Source: Burkholderia sp. Ax-1724 (GTDB lineage Bacteria; Pseudomonadota; Gammaproteobacteria; Burkholderiales; Burkholderiaceae). Taken from it: a stretch of DNA of 64,000 nucleotides. The position numbers were made by a program, and so were the translations under genes. Below, piece after piece: positions 1 to 8,626 of the stretch. Under the pieces are notes generated by a model, which saw nothing but the letters and a program-made list of their open reading frames with translations, had not been told where the DNA came from and searched no databases. Numbering within the stretch: the first letter of the stretch is position 1; every line of letters begins with the position of its first letter. The stretch spans positions 1-64,000 of the forward strand of contig NZ_VWWL01000013.1 of assembly GCF_011752995.1 (NCBI RefSeq). Reading direction: 5' to 3'.

Positions 1-668
1 GGCGCGACCGGAGCCGGGGTCGGCGCGACCGGCGCGTCGGACGGCTTCTCGACCGGCGCGGGCTTCGCCGCCGGCGCGGGGGCCGCAGCCGCCGCACCGC
101 CTTCCGTTTCCAGAATCAAGATCAGCGAGCCTTCCGACACGGTATCGCCGACCTTGACCCGCACTTCCTTGACGACACCGGCGGCCGAGCTCGGCACGTC
201 CATCGTCGCCTTGTCGGATTCCAGCGTGACGAGCGACTGCTCCTTCTCGACGCGATCGCCGACCTTCACCGCGATTTCGATCACGGGAACGTCTTTGTAG
301 TCGCCGATATCGGGCACCTTGATTTCCTGCACGCCGCCGCTCGCGGCAGGCGCGGCAGCGGGCGCCGCCGCCGGAGCGGGAGCCGCTGCGGGCGCGGGGG
401 CCGCGGCAGGCGCCGCGGCTGCGCCGCCGGCGCTTTCCAGCACGACGATCAGCGAGCCTTCCGACACGTTGTCGCCGACCTTGACCTTCACTTCCTTGAC
501 GACGCCGGCCGCCGAACTCGGCACGTCCATCGTCGCCTTGTCGGATTCCAGCGTAACGAGCGACTGCTCTTTCTCGACGGTATCGCCCGCCTTCACCAGC
601 ACCTCGATCACAGGGATGTCCTTGTAATCGCCGATGTCCGGCACCTTGACTTCGATCGCTTGACTCAT
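1..668 (-). CDS. aceF: Dihydrolipoamide acetyltransferase, E2 of pyruvate dehydrogenase (N-terminal part)
   Basis: E2 core of the pyruvate dehydrogenase complex; it moves acetyl groups from E1 to CoA on swinging lipoyl arms in the cytoplasm. Only the N-terminal ~222 codons are here; the gene runs off the left edge. Two lipoyl domains are visible, at about residues 1-77 and 113-190. Each has the ESDKATMDVP lipoylation motif, with lipoyl lysines at about K44 and K153. They are joined by an Ala/Pro/Gly-rich flexible linker. The ATG at 668 starts MSQAIEVKVPDIGDY, typical of the family. It lies 86 bases downstream of the aceE stop on the same strand, so co-transcription is expected. The two lipoyl repeats are nearly identical, which could allow recombination between them. 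Confidence 0.95.
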   Translation of the reverse strand, partial: MSQAIEVKVPDIGDYKDIPVIEVLVKAGDTVEKEQSLVTLESDKATMDVPSSAAGVVKEVKVKVGDNVSEGSLIVVLESAGGAAAAPAAAPAPAAAPAPAAAPAAAPAASGGVQEIKVPDIGDYKDVPVIEIAVKVGDRVEKEQSLVTLESDKATMDVPSSAAGVVKEVRVKVGDTVSEGSLILILETEGGAAAAAPAPAAKPAPVEKPSDAPVAPTPAPVA

Positions 669-754
669 TGTTAGTGTCTCCTGGGCCGCGCACGCAGCCC
701 GCCCCTTCTGGTCAGGGGCAGGCGCGCGCGCCGTGGCACACGGGGAAGGATGCC

Positions 755-3451
755 TTAGACGGTCATCGGGTTGGGTTTGGCGGGATCAAGGTTGTACTTC
801 TTGAGCGCCTCGGCGACCACCTTGCGTTCGATCGTGCCTTCGTCGGCCAGCGCGTTGAGCGCGGCGACCGTGACCCAGTAGCGATCGACTTCGAAGAAGT
901 GACGCAGCTTCTCGCGCGTGTCCGAGCGGCCATAGCCGTCGGTGCCCAGCACGACGAATTTCTGCGGCACGAACACGCGAATCTGCTCGGTCAGCGCCCG
1001 CACGTAGTCGGTCGATGCGATGACCGGACCCGGCGCGTCCTTGAGCAGCTTCTCGACGTGCGAGAGCTTCTTCTCTTCGGTCGGATGCAGCAGGTTCCAG
1101 CGCTGCACGTCGTGGCCTTCGCGCGCGAGTTCGGTGAAGCTCGGCACGCTCCAGAGGTCGGCGTTGACGCCCCAGTCGTTCTTCAGCAGGTCGGCGGCGG
1201 CGATCACTTCGTTGAAGATCGTGCCCGCGCCCATCAGCTGCACGTGCGGCGTCTTCGCCTCGGCCGCGGTCTTGCTGAACGAGTACATGCCCTTGATGAT
1301 GTCCGCGGCTACGGTCTCGCCCTGCGGAATCGCCGGGTGCTCGTAGTTCTCGTTCATCACCGTGATGTAGTAGTACACGTCTTCCTGGTCGGCGACCATG
1401 CGGCGCAGACCGTCCTGCATGATGACCGCGAGTTCGAAGCCGAACGTCGGGTCGTAGCTGATGCAGTTCGGCACCGAAGCGGCCCACAGGAGCGAGTGGC
1501 CGTCTTCGTGTTGCAGACCTTCGCCGTTCAGCGTCGTGCGGCCCGCGGTGCCGCCCAGCAGGAAGCCGCGCGAGCGCATGTCACCGGCCGCCCATGCGAG
1601 GTCGCCGATGCGCTGGAAGCCGAACATCGAGTAGAAGATGTAGAACGGGATCATGATCTCGCCGTGCGTCGAATACGACGTCGCGGCTGCGATCCAGTCG
1701 GCCATGCCGCCGGCTTCGTTGATGCCTTCCTGCAGGATCTGGCCGGTTTCCGACTCGCGGTAGAACATCAGCTGGTCGGAGTCTTCCGGCACGTACTTCT
1801 GGCCGTCCTGATTCCAGATACCGATCTGGCGGAACAGGCCTTCCATGCCGAAGGTACGCGATTCGTCCGGCACGATCGGTACGACGCGCTTGCCGAGGGC
1901 CTTGTCCTTCAGCAGGATGTTCAGAATCCGCACGAACGCCATCGTCGTGGAAATCTCGCGGCCTTCGCCCGTGCCCTTCAGGAGCGGCTCGAATACCGAC
2001 AGTTCCGGCACCGGCAGCGACTCGGCCTTCTGACGGCGCGCCGGCAGATAGCCGCCGAGGTCCATGCGCCGCTGGCGCATGTATTCGAGCTCCTTCGAGC
2101 CTTCCTCGAACGTCAGGTACGGCACGTCGGCGATCTGCTCGTCGGTGATCGGCAAACGGAACTGGTCGCGGAATTTCTTCAGCGGCTCCACCTGCATCTT
2201 CTTCTGCTGGTGGGTGATGTTCATCGCCTGGCCGGCTTCGCCCATGCCGTAGCCCTTGATCGTCTTCGCGAGGATGACGGTCGGCTGGCCCTTGGAATTC
2301 GTCGCTGCCGCGAACGCCGCGTAGATCTTGTGCGGATCATGGCCGCCGCGGTTCAGATTCCAGATGTCGTCGTCGGACCAGTCGGCGACGAGCGCCTTCA
2401 GTTCCGGCGTGTTGAAGAAGTGCTCGCGCACGAACGCGCCCGACTCCGACTTGTACGTCTGGTACTCGCCGTCGACCACTTCCATCATGCGGCGCATCAG
2501 CGCGCCCGACTTGTCGCGCGCAAAGAGCGCATCCCAGCGGCTGCCCCAGATGACCTTGATGACGTTCCAGCCCGCGCCGCGGAACTCGCTTTCGAGTTCC
2601 TGGATGATCTTGCCGTTGCCGCGCACCGGACCGTCGAGACGCTGCAGGTTGCAGTTGATGACGAACACGAGGTTGTCCAGACGCTCGCGGCCGGCCATGC
2701 CGATCGCGCCGAGCGACTCCGGCTCGTCGGTCTCGCCGTCGCCGAGGAAGGCCCAGACCTTGCGGCCGTCGGTCTTGGCAATGCCGCGCGCCTGCAGGTA
2801 CTTCATGAAGCGCGCCTGGTAGATCGCCATGATCGGGCCGAGGCCCATCGAGACGGTCGGGAACTGCCAGAAGTCCGGCATCAGCCACGGGTGCGGATAC
2901 GACGAGATGCCCTCGCCGCCGACTTCCTGGCGGAAGTTGTCGAGCTGCTTCTCGGTCAGGCGGCCGAGCAGGAACGCGCGCGAGTAGACGCCCGGCGACG
3001 AGTGGCCCTGCACGAACACGAGGTCGCCGCCATGCTCGGCGGACGGCGCGTGCCAGAAGTGGTTATAGCCGACGTCGTACAACGTGGCGGCCGACGCGAA
3101 CGACGCGATATGGCCGCCGACGTTGGTTTCCTTGCCGGCGCGCAGCACCATGGCCATGGCGTTCCAGCGCGTGTACGAGCGGATACGGTGTTCGATGTCC
3201 TGGTCGCCGGGGTTTTTCGCCTGGCCCGCGACCGGAATCGTGTTGATGTACGGGGTGTTGGCCGAGAACGGCAGATGTTCGCCGTGCACGCGCGCGAATT
3301 CGATCTGCTTCTCGATCAGGTAGTGAGCGCGATCGGGGCCCACAGCAGAAATCACGCCATCCAGCGCTTCCAGCCATTCGCCGGTTTCCTGGGGATCGTC
3401 GTCTTTTTCGGCGGCGACATATTTCATGACTTCGTCGGGTACAGCGGACAT
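755..3451 (-). CDS. aceE: Pyruvate dehydrogenase E1 component, homodimeric type
   Basis: Thiamine-diphosphate-dependent decarboxylation of pyruvate and reductive acetylation of E2. At 898 residues it has the usual length of the homodimeric E1. The ThDP/Mg motif GDGETDEPES begins near residue 236 and runs to an N-containing end (VINCNLQ), as in AceE. I chose the ATG at 3451 (MSAVPDEVM) rather than the in-frame start 14 codons upstream, because AGGAG sits just before it and the extra residues do not resemble the family. aceF follows on the same strand. A long open frame on the opposite strand of this gene is only a GC-codon shadow. Confidence 0.97.
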   Translation of the reverse strand: MSAVPDEVMKYVAAEKDDDPQETGEWLEALDGVISAVGPDRAHYLIEKQIEFARVHGEHLPFSANTPYINTIPVAGQAKNPGDQDIEHRIRSYTRWNAMAMVLRAGKETNVGGHIASFASAATLYDVGYNHFWHAPSAEHGGDLVFVQGHSSPGVYSRAFLLGRLTEKQLDNFRQEVGGEGISSYPHPWLMPDFWQFPTVSMGLGPIMAIYQARFMKYLQARGIAKTDGRKVWAFLGDGETDEPESLGAIGMAGRERLDNLVFVINCNLQRLDGPVRGNGKIIQELESEFRGAGWNVIKVIWGSRWDALFARDKSGALMRRMMEVVDGEYQTYKSESGAFVREHFFNTPELKALVADWSDDDIWNLNRGGHDPHKIYAAFAAATNSKGQPTVILAKTIKGYGMGEAGQAMNITHQQKKMQVEPLKKFRDQFRLPITDEQIADVPYLTFEEGSKELEYMRQRRMDLGGYLPARRQKAESLPVPELSVFEPLLKGTGEGREISTTMAFVRILNILLKDKALGKRVVPIVPDESRTFGMEGLFRQIGIWNQDGQKYVPEDSDQLMFYRESETGQILQEGINEAGGMADWIAAATSYSTHGEIMIPFYIFYSMFGFQRIGDLAWAAGDMRSRGFLLGGTAGRTTLNGEGLQHEDGHSLLWAASVPNCISYDPTFGFELAVIMQDGLRRMVADQEDVYYYITVMNENYEHPAIPQGETVAADIIKGMYSFSKTAAEAKTPHVQLMGAGTIFNEVIAAADLLKNDWGVNADLWSVPSFTELAREGHDVQRWNLLHPTEEKKLSHVEKLLKDAPGPVIASTDYVRALTEQIRVFVPQKFVVLGTDGYGRSDTREKLRHFFEVDRYWVTVAALNALADEGTIERKVVAEALKKYNLDPAKPNPMTV

Positions 3452-3527
3452 GCTCGTCTCCTGGGTATGGGGAACGCACTTTGAACAGACCACGCGGACG
3501 CAGGATAGGCCGCGGAAGCTCCGGCCG

Positions 3528-3557
3528 ATTGTAATAAGGGTCCCGACATCAGCGCAA
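3528..3557 (-). promoter_or_regulatory. Possible sigma-70 promoter for aceE
   Basis: On the minus strand, TTGCGC at 3557-3552 is followed after 18 bases by TACAAT at 3533-3528, giving a start near 3521 and a leader of about 70 bases before aceE. The flanking sequence is AT-rich compared with the genes. No operator was recognised with confidence. Confidence 0.4.
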
Positions 3558-3713
3558 CCAAATTTTCAAATTACGAGATCAATTCTCATAATGCGGAAAA
3601 TTGTTGCAACGCAACCTGATTTGACTGCCGATCGACGGAACCGCCGGCTAGTTTGCGCCGATTAACGTGACTTTCTGCGCTTTTTTGCGACATTTGTCCG
3701 GGACGCGCTGCGC

Positions 3714-3719
3714 TACAAT
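3714..3719 (+). promoter_or_regulatory. Possible -10 element of the sensor kinase gene
   Basis: TACAAT at 3714-3719 would place the transcription start about seven bases downstream, at or next to the ATG at 3727. The message would then be almost leaderless. No good -35 lies 16-18 bases upstream, so this is tentative. It does argue that the ATG at 3718, which overlaps the -10, is not the start. Confidence 0.35.
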
Positions 3720-3726
3720 GCCACGC

Positions 3727-6243
3727 ATGTTGACCGAACGGCTTTTCGCTCGCTCGGCGCGCACCGCCGGAACGCCCGCGGATTCGTCGCCGTCCACTCG
3801 CTGGCACCATGGACCATGGTGGTCCAATTCCTATTTGCTGACGCCGCTCCTGTCGATCCTCGTGTTTCTGGTCGTCATGAGCCTGATTCTATGGAGTCTG
3901 AACCGACGCGAACAGCAGCAGCAGGAAGACACGCTCTACCGCAACGTCGCGTGGGCGCAGCAGCAGATCCGCCTGTCCATGACAGGCGCGCAGGAACAGA
4001 TCCAGGCGCTCGCGCGCGATCTCGCCGCCGGCCATGCCGACGAGCATTCGTTCCAGGTGACCACCACCGACATCATGCAGGGGCACCCGGAAATCCTCTA
4101 CCTGAACTGGTACACGGGGCAGCAGCAGCCGCGCTGGCCCAATGCCGCGCCGCCCGTGCTCGGCCAGCGTCTCGCGCGCCCCAACGACGCGCAGATGGAC
4201 GAAGCGGTCAAGGCCGGCTTCGCCGAGGCGCGCAACACGCGCCGCCAGGTCTATTCGCCGCTCATCTACGACGACCTCGGCAACGGCTTCATCACGCTGC
4301 AGACGCCGATCTTCCGCGACCGCGATTTCCTCGGCACGATCGCCGCGGTGTTCTCGGTGGAAGGCATCCTGAAGCGCGACATCCCGCCCGAGCTGTCGGC
4401 CAAGTACAAGATTTCGATCATCGACGTGAACAACCGCGAGTTGACCACCACGTCGACGCGCCCGCGCCTGCCGCGCGACATGTTCTACGACCTGCCGCTC
4501 GATCCGCCGGGCCAGGGCATCTCGGTGCGCGTCTACGCGTTCCCGCAGATCACCAACTTCACCAACAACACGCTCGTGTGGCTCGTCGCCGGCCTCTCGT
4601 GCTTCGTGCTGTGGAGCCTGTGGAGCCTGTGGAAGCACACGCGCCAGCGCTTCGAGGCGCAGCAGGCGCTCTATGCGGAAGCGTTCTTTCGCCGCGCGAT
4701 GGAAAACTCGGTGCTGATCGGCATGCGCGTGCTCGACATGCACGGCCGCATCACGCACGTGAACCCGGCGTTCTGCCGCATGACCGGCTGGGACGAAAGC
4801 GATCTCGTCGGCAAGAGCGCGCCGTTCGCTTACTGGCCGCGCGACTCGTATCCCGAGATGCAGCGCCAGCTCGACATGACGCTGCGCGGCAAGGCGCCGT
4901 CCTCGGGCTTCGAGCTGCGCGTGCGCCGCAAGGACGGCTCGACGTTTCACGCGCGGCTCTACGTGTCGCCGCTGATCGACAGCTCGGGCCGCCAGACCGG
5001 CTGGATGTCGTCGATGACCGACATCACCGAGCCGAAGCGCGCACGCGAGGAACTCGCCGCCGCGCACGAGCGCTTCACGACCGTGCTCGAAAGCCTCGAT
5101 GCGGCCGTCTCCGTGCTCGCCGCCGACGAAGCCGAACTGCTGTTCGCGAACCGCTACTACCGGCACCTGTTCGGCATCCGCCCGGACGGCCATCTCGAAC
5201 TCGCGGGCGGCGGCTTCGACAGCGCGCAGGCCTCGTCCGATTCGATCGACATGGTCGACACCTATGCGGGCCTGCCCGCCGCCGCGCTGACCGAAAGCAC
5301 GGCCGACGCCCAGGAAATCTATATTCCGGGCATCCAGAAATGGTTCGAGGTGCGCCGCCAGTACATCCAGTGGGTCGACGGCCATCTCGCGCAGATGCAG
5401 ATCGCAACCGACATCACGACGCGCAAGCAGGCCCAGGAACTGTCGCGCCAGCAGGACGAAAAGCTGCAGTTCACGAGCCGCCTGATGACGATGGGCGAAA
5501 TGGCCTCGTCGCTCGCGCACGAACTGAACCAGCCGCTCGCCGCGATCAACAACTATTGCTCCGGCACCGTCGCGCTGGTTAAATCCGGCCGGACGACGCC
5601 CGACAACCTGCTGCCCGTGCTCGAAAAGACCGCCCAGCAGGCGGTGCGCGCCGGCATGATCATCAAGCGCATCCGCGAGTTCGTGAAGCGCAGCGAGCCG
5701 AAACGCCAGGCCACGCGCGTCGCCGATATCGTCGCCGATGCGGTCGGTCTCGCCGAAATCGAAACGCGCAAGCGCCGCATCCGCATCGTCACCGATCTGC
5801 GCGCGCGCCTGCCCGTGATCTACGTCGATCCGGTGCTGATCGAGCAGGTGCTCGTGAACCTGCTGAAGAACGGTGCCGAGGCGATGGCCGAAGCACGCCC
5901 GAACGCGGTCGACCCGGTGATCCGCGTGGTCGTGCGGCTCGAGGGCGGCTTCGTCTGCATCAGCGTCGTCGATCAGGGGCCCGGCGTCGACGAGGCGACC
6001 GCCGAGCGTCTGTTCGAACCGTTTTACAGCACCAAGTCCGATGGCATGGGCATGGGGCTGAACATTTGCCGTTCGATTATCGAATCGCATCGCGGGCGTC
6101 TGTGGGTGGTCAACAACGTCGAATCCGACGGCCACATCACGGGCGCCACGTTCCATTGCAGTCTGCCTATTGGAGACCCCGACGGCCCGAGCAGCGGCGG
6201 GTCCGAGGCGCCGACACCACAAACCGTTACGGGAGAGCTATGA
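3727..6243 (+). CDS. PAS-domain sensor histidine kinase of the FixL/DctB type
   Basis: Membrane-bound sensor kinase of 838 residues. The first membrane segment is near residues 37-57 and a second lies around the run TNNTLVWLVAGLSCFVLW; the region between should be a periplasmic sensor. After it come a PAS domain (NPAFCRMTGW region), a second PAS-like domain and the kinase core. The H-box reads SSLAHELNQPLAAINN with phospho-His near 598, the form seen in FixL/DctB-type kinases. The ATPase part has N-box (NLLKNGAEAM) and G boxes. Its stop overlaps the start of the response regulator (ATGA), so the two are translationally coupled. Start codons at 3718 or 3667 are in frame but less likely. The signal sensed cannot be read from the sequence; I see no haem-PAS signature. 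Confidence 0.88.
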   Translation: MLTERLFARSARTAGTPADSSPSTRWHHGPWWSNSYLLTPLLSILVFLVVMSLILWSLNRREQQQQEDTLYRNVAWAQQQIRLSMTGAQEQIQALARDLAAGHADEHSFQVTTTDIMQGHPEILYLNWYTGQQQPRWPNAAPPVLGQRLARPNDAQMDEAVKAGFAEARNTRRQVYSPLIYDDLGNGFITLQTPIFRDRDFLGTIAAVFSVEGILKRDIPPELSAKYKISIIDVNNRELTTTSTRPRLPRDMFYDLPLDPPGQGISVRVYAFPQITNFTNNTLVWLVAGLSCFVLWSLWSLWKHTRQRFEAQQALYAEAFFRRAMENSVLIGMRVLDMHGRITHVNPAFCRMTGWDESDLVGKSAPFAYWPRDSYPEMQRQLDMTLRGKAPSSGFELRVRRKDGSTFHARLYVSPLIDSSGRQTGWMSSMTDITEPKRAREELAAAHERFTTVLESLDAAVSVLAADEAELLFANRYYRHLFGIRPDGHLELAGGGFDSAQASSDSIDMVDTYAGLPAAALTESTADAQEIYIPGIQKWFEVRRQYIQWVDGHLAQMQIATDITTRKQAQELSRQQDEKLQFTSRLMTMGEMASSLAHELNQPLAAINNYCSGTVALVKSGRTTPDNLLPVLEKTAQQAVRAGMIIKRIREFVKRSEPKRQATRVADIVADAVGLAEIETRKRRIRIVTDLRARLPVIYVDPVLIEQVLVNLLKNGAEAMAEARPNAVDPVIRVVVRLEGGFVCISVVDQGPGVDEATAERLFEPFYSTKSDGMGMGLNICRSIIESHRGRLWVVNNVESDGHITGATFHCSLPIGDPDGPSSGGSEAPTPQTVTGEL

Positions 6244-6887
6244 ACAGCCCAGTCACCACACAGGAAACCGTCTTTGTCGTCGACGACGACGAGGCCGTGC
6301 GAGATTCGCTGCGCTGGCTGCTGGAAGCGAACGGCTACCGCGTTCAATGCTTCTCCAGCGCCGAGCAGTTCCTCGACGCATGGCAACCGCATCAGCATCC
6401 GGGCCAGATCGCGTGTCTGATCCTCGACGTGCGGATGTCCGGCATGAGCGGGCTCGAATTGCAGGAGCGCCTGATCGCCGACAACGCGGCGCTGCCGATC
6501 ATCTTCGTGACCGGCCACGGCGACGTGCCGATGGCGGTCTCGACAATGAAAAAAGGCGCGATGGACTTCATCGAAAAGCCGTTCGACGAAGCCGAGTTGC
6601 GCAAGCTCGTCGAGCGCATGCTCGACAAGGCGCGCAGCGAAAGCAGCAGCGTGCAGCAGCAGCGCGCCGCGGCCGAGCGTCTCGGCAAGCTGACCGCGCG
6701 CGAGCATCAGGTGCTCGAACGCATCATCGCCGGCCGTCTGAACAAGCAGATCGCCGATGACCTCGGCATCAGCATCAAGACGGTCGAGGCGCACCGCGCG
6801 AACATCATGGAAAAGCTGAACGTCAACACGGTCGCCGATCTGCTGCGCCTCGCGCTGTCGAACAAGCCGCAGGCCGCGCAGTCATAG
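6240..6887 (+). CDS. FixJ/TtrR-family two-component response regulator
   Basis: DNA-binding partner of the upstream kinase, 215 residues. The receiver domain has acidic residues D15-D17, phospho-acceptor D63 (ILDVRMSGMSG), a Thr in FVTGHGDVPMAV and the lysine in FIEKPF. A LuxR/FixJ-type helix-turn-helix follows at about residues 145-205 (LTAREHQVLERIIAGRLNKQIADDLGISIKTVEAHR). Its ATG overlaps the kinase stop codon, so the pair forms one operon. It probably activates nearby or distant promoters when phosphorylated; target genes are not evident here. Confidence 0.92.
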   Translation: MNSPVTTQETVFVVDDDEAVRDSLRWLLEANGYRVQCFSSAEQFLDAWQPHQHPGQIACLILDVRMSGMSGLELQERLIADNAALPIIFVTGHGDVPMAVSTMKKGAMDFIEKPFDEAELRKLVERMLDKARSESSSVQQQRAAAERLGKLTAREHQVLERIIAGRLNKQIADDLGISIKTVEAHRANIMEKLNVNTVADLLRLALSNKPQAAQS

Positions 6888-6926
6888 TCGCGGCACACGC
6901 CACGGCGCACCGGCACCGGCGCGTGC

Positions 6927-6946
6927 GGCCCTTCGCACGAAGGGCC
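6927..6946 (+). other. Perfect hairpin after the two-component operon
   Basis: GGCCCTTCG and CGAAGGGCC form a 9-bp perfect stem around two bases, 40 bases after the regulator stop. No U-run follows. It may act with the terminator 40 bases further on. Confidence 0.5.
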
Positions 6947-6984
6947 ACCGGATGATGCGGCCTGCCATAGACAGACCATCGAAG

Positions 6985-7010
6985 GGCCGCCTCCCAGGCG
7001 GCCTTTTCTT
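6985..7010 (+). terminator. Rho-independent terminator of the kinase-regulator operon
   Basis: Stem GGCCGCC/GGCGGCC with loop TCCCA, followed directly by TTTTCTTCTT and a further pyrimidine-rich stretch. It ends the two-gene operon before folD. Confidence 0.8.
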
Positions 7011-7133
7011 CTTCCTCTTTCTTTTTTATCTCTCCGCACGCGCCTGCTTTGCACCCGCTTTGCCCCCCACTTCGCTGCCGAGACGAAGCCAATCGGTGCG
7101 TCGCCGGCACCTCTGGCGCAGGTCCCGCGCCGG

Positions 7134-7139
7134 TATAAT
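7134..7139 (+). promoter_or_regulatory. -10 element upstream of folD
   Basis: A perfect TATAAT preceded by GG. The expected start near 7146 leaves a leader of about 168 bases before folD. There is no clear -35 at the usual distance. The leader is C-rich and I see no obvious riboswitch in it. Confidence 0.5.
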
Positions 7140-7313
7140 GTCGGACTTTGCAGCAGCGCCTTGCCCGAAGCGGCATCGCATGTTTTCACGGACCCGCCGC
7201 CGGCTGCCGTCGAAAAACACCCGCGCACGAACTTGCCTGCGTGCCCGCGCCCCCGCTTCGCTCCGCTTGCCACGCCTGTCCGACTCAACTCTCGACCCTA
7301 CCCTCGACCGACC

Positions 7314-8183
7314 ATGACTGCCAAACTGATCGACGGCCTCGCCCTCTCCAAGACCCTGCGCGCCGACGTCGCCGCGCGCGCCGCCGCCCTCACCGCCCGC
7401 GGCCATCAGCCGGGCCTCGCCGTGATTCTGGTCGGCGACAACCCGGCGAGCGAGGTCTACGTGCGCAACAAGATCAAGGCGTGCCACGACAACGGCCTCG
7501 GTTCGTCGTTCGACCGCTATCCGGCCGAGCTGTCCGAAGCCGATCTGCTCGCGCGCATCGACGAACTGAACCGCGATCCGGCCATCCACGGCATCCTCGT
7601 GCAACTGCCGCTGCCGAAGCATATCGACAGCCACAAGGTGATCGAAGCCATCGCGCCGGAAAAGGACGTCGACGGTTTTCACGTCGCCAACGCCGGCGCG
7701 CTGATGACCGGCCAGCCGCTGTTCCGTCCGTGCACGCCGTACGGCGTGATGAAGATGTTCGAGGCCTACGGCATCGACCTGAAGGGCGCGAACGCCGTGG
7801 TGATCGGCCGCTCGAACATCGTCGGCAAGCCGATGGCGCTGCTGCTGCTCGAAGCGGGCGCGACCGTCACGATCTGCCATAGCAAGACGCGCGATCTCGC
7901 CGCGCATACGCGCCACGCCGACGTCGTGGTCGCCGCGACGGGCCTGCGCAACATTCTGACCGCCGAGATGGTGAAGCCGGGCGCCACCGTGATCGACGTC
8001 GGCATGAATCGCGACGACGCCGGCAAGCTGTGCGGCGACGTCGACTTCGCGGGCGTCAAGGAAGTGGCCGGCCATATCACGCCGGTGCCGGGCGGCGTCG
8101 GCCCGATGACGATCACGATGCTGCTCGTCAATACGATCGAAGCAGCCGAGCGCGAGGCGAACGCGCAGACGTCGAAGGCGTGA
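7314..8183 (+). CDS. folD: Bifunctional methylenetetrahydrofolate dehydrogenase/cyclohydrolase
   Basis: Interconverts 5,10-methylene-, methenyl- and 10-formyl-tetrahydrofolate in one-carbon metabolism, using NADP in the cytoplasm. The 289 residues match the family length. The catalytic YxxxK motif is present as YVRNK (Y49, K53). The cofactor loop GRSNIVGKPM and the signature PVPGGVGPMT also appear. The start chosen is the ATG giving MTAKLIDGLAL; longer in-frame versions upstream read as GC-rich noise. It is probably transcribed alone. Confidence 0.96.
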   Translation: MTAKLIDGLALSKTLRADVAARAAALTARGHQPGLAVILVGDNPASEVYVRNKIKACHDNGLGSSFDRYPAELSEADLLARIDELNRDPAIHGILVQLPLPKHIDSHKVIEAIAPEKDVDGFHVANAGALMTGQPLFRPCTPYGVMKMFEAYGIDLKGANAVVIGRSNIVGKPMALLLLEAGATVTICHSKTRDLAAHTRHADVVVAATGLRNILTAEMVKPGATVIDVGMNRDDAGKLCGDVDFAGVKEVAGHITPVPGGVGPMTITMLLVNTIEAAEREANAQTSKA

Positions 8184-8626
8184 TTGCAAGGTGACCCTCG
8201 CGTGATCGGAACGTAGGCGCGGCTCGATCACGCCGGTATCGGCGAGGCCCGGCGGGTGCGAAGCTCGGGCCTCGCTTGCGGATGCGCCGTTCGTCGCGCG
8301 TCGACCCCGCGTTGATTCGCTTCCCGCCAGCGTTTTTCGCTTTATCGACGGCATCGCCCGATTGCTCGATCGCCCGCCGCCATCCCCGCTCCATGCGCGC
8401 CCCACGCGTACTCCCTACGCGCCCGCCCAGGCTCCCCCCAAACGGCCCAGCCCGCCGCGACCTCTGTTAATTTGTCCGCCAACGGATTGGAATCCGCGCG
8501 CGCCGCCCCAATAATGTTCGTATCCGGTGCCGGCAAGGCCGTACACCGCGCGTTCGACGCAACCCCGCCCGAGGAACGCGCGCGCCGCCGCACCGCCCCA
8601 TTCACCCGCGTCAGACAGGAAGCCCT
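8184..8626 (+). other. Non-coding gap between folD and prlC
   Basis: No convincing gene. An inverted repeat GCGAGGCCCG/CGGGCCTCGC at 8242-8251 and 8266-8275 may be a weak terminator for folD, though it lacks a U-run. The rest is C-rich and presumably holds the prlC promoter, which I could not pin down. Confidence 0.4.

Noticed and set aside
668..3484. A 938-codon open frame opposite aceE on the plus strand
   Set aside because: It mirrors the aceE codons, is rich in Arg, Val, His and Asp as expected of an antisense GC frame, and has no family motif.
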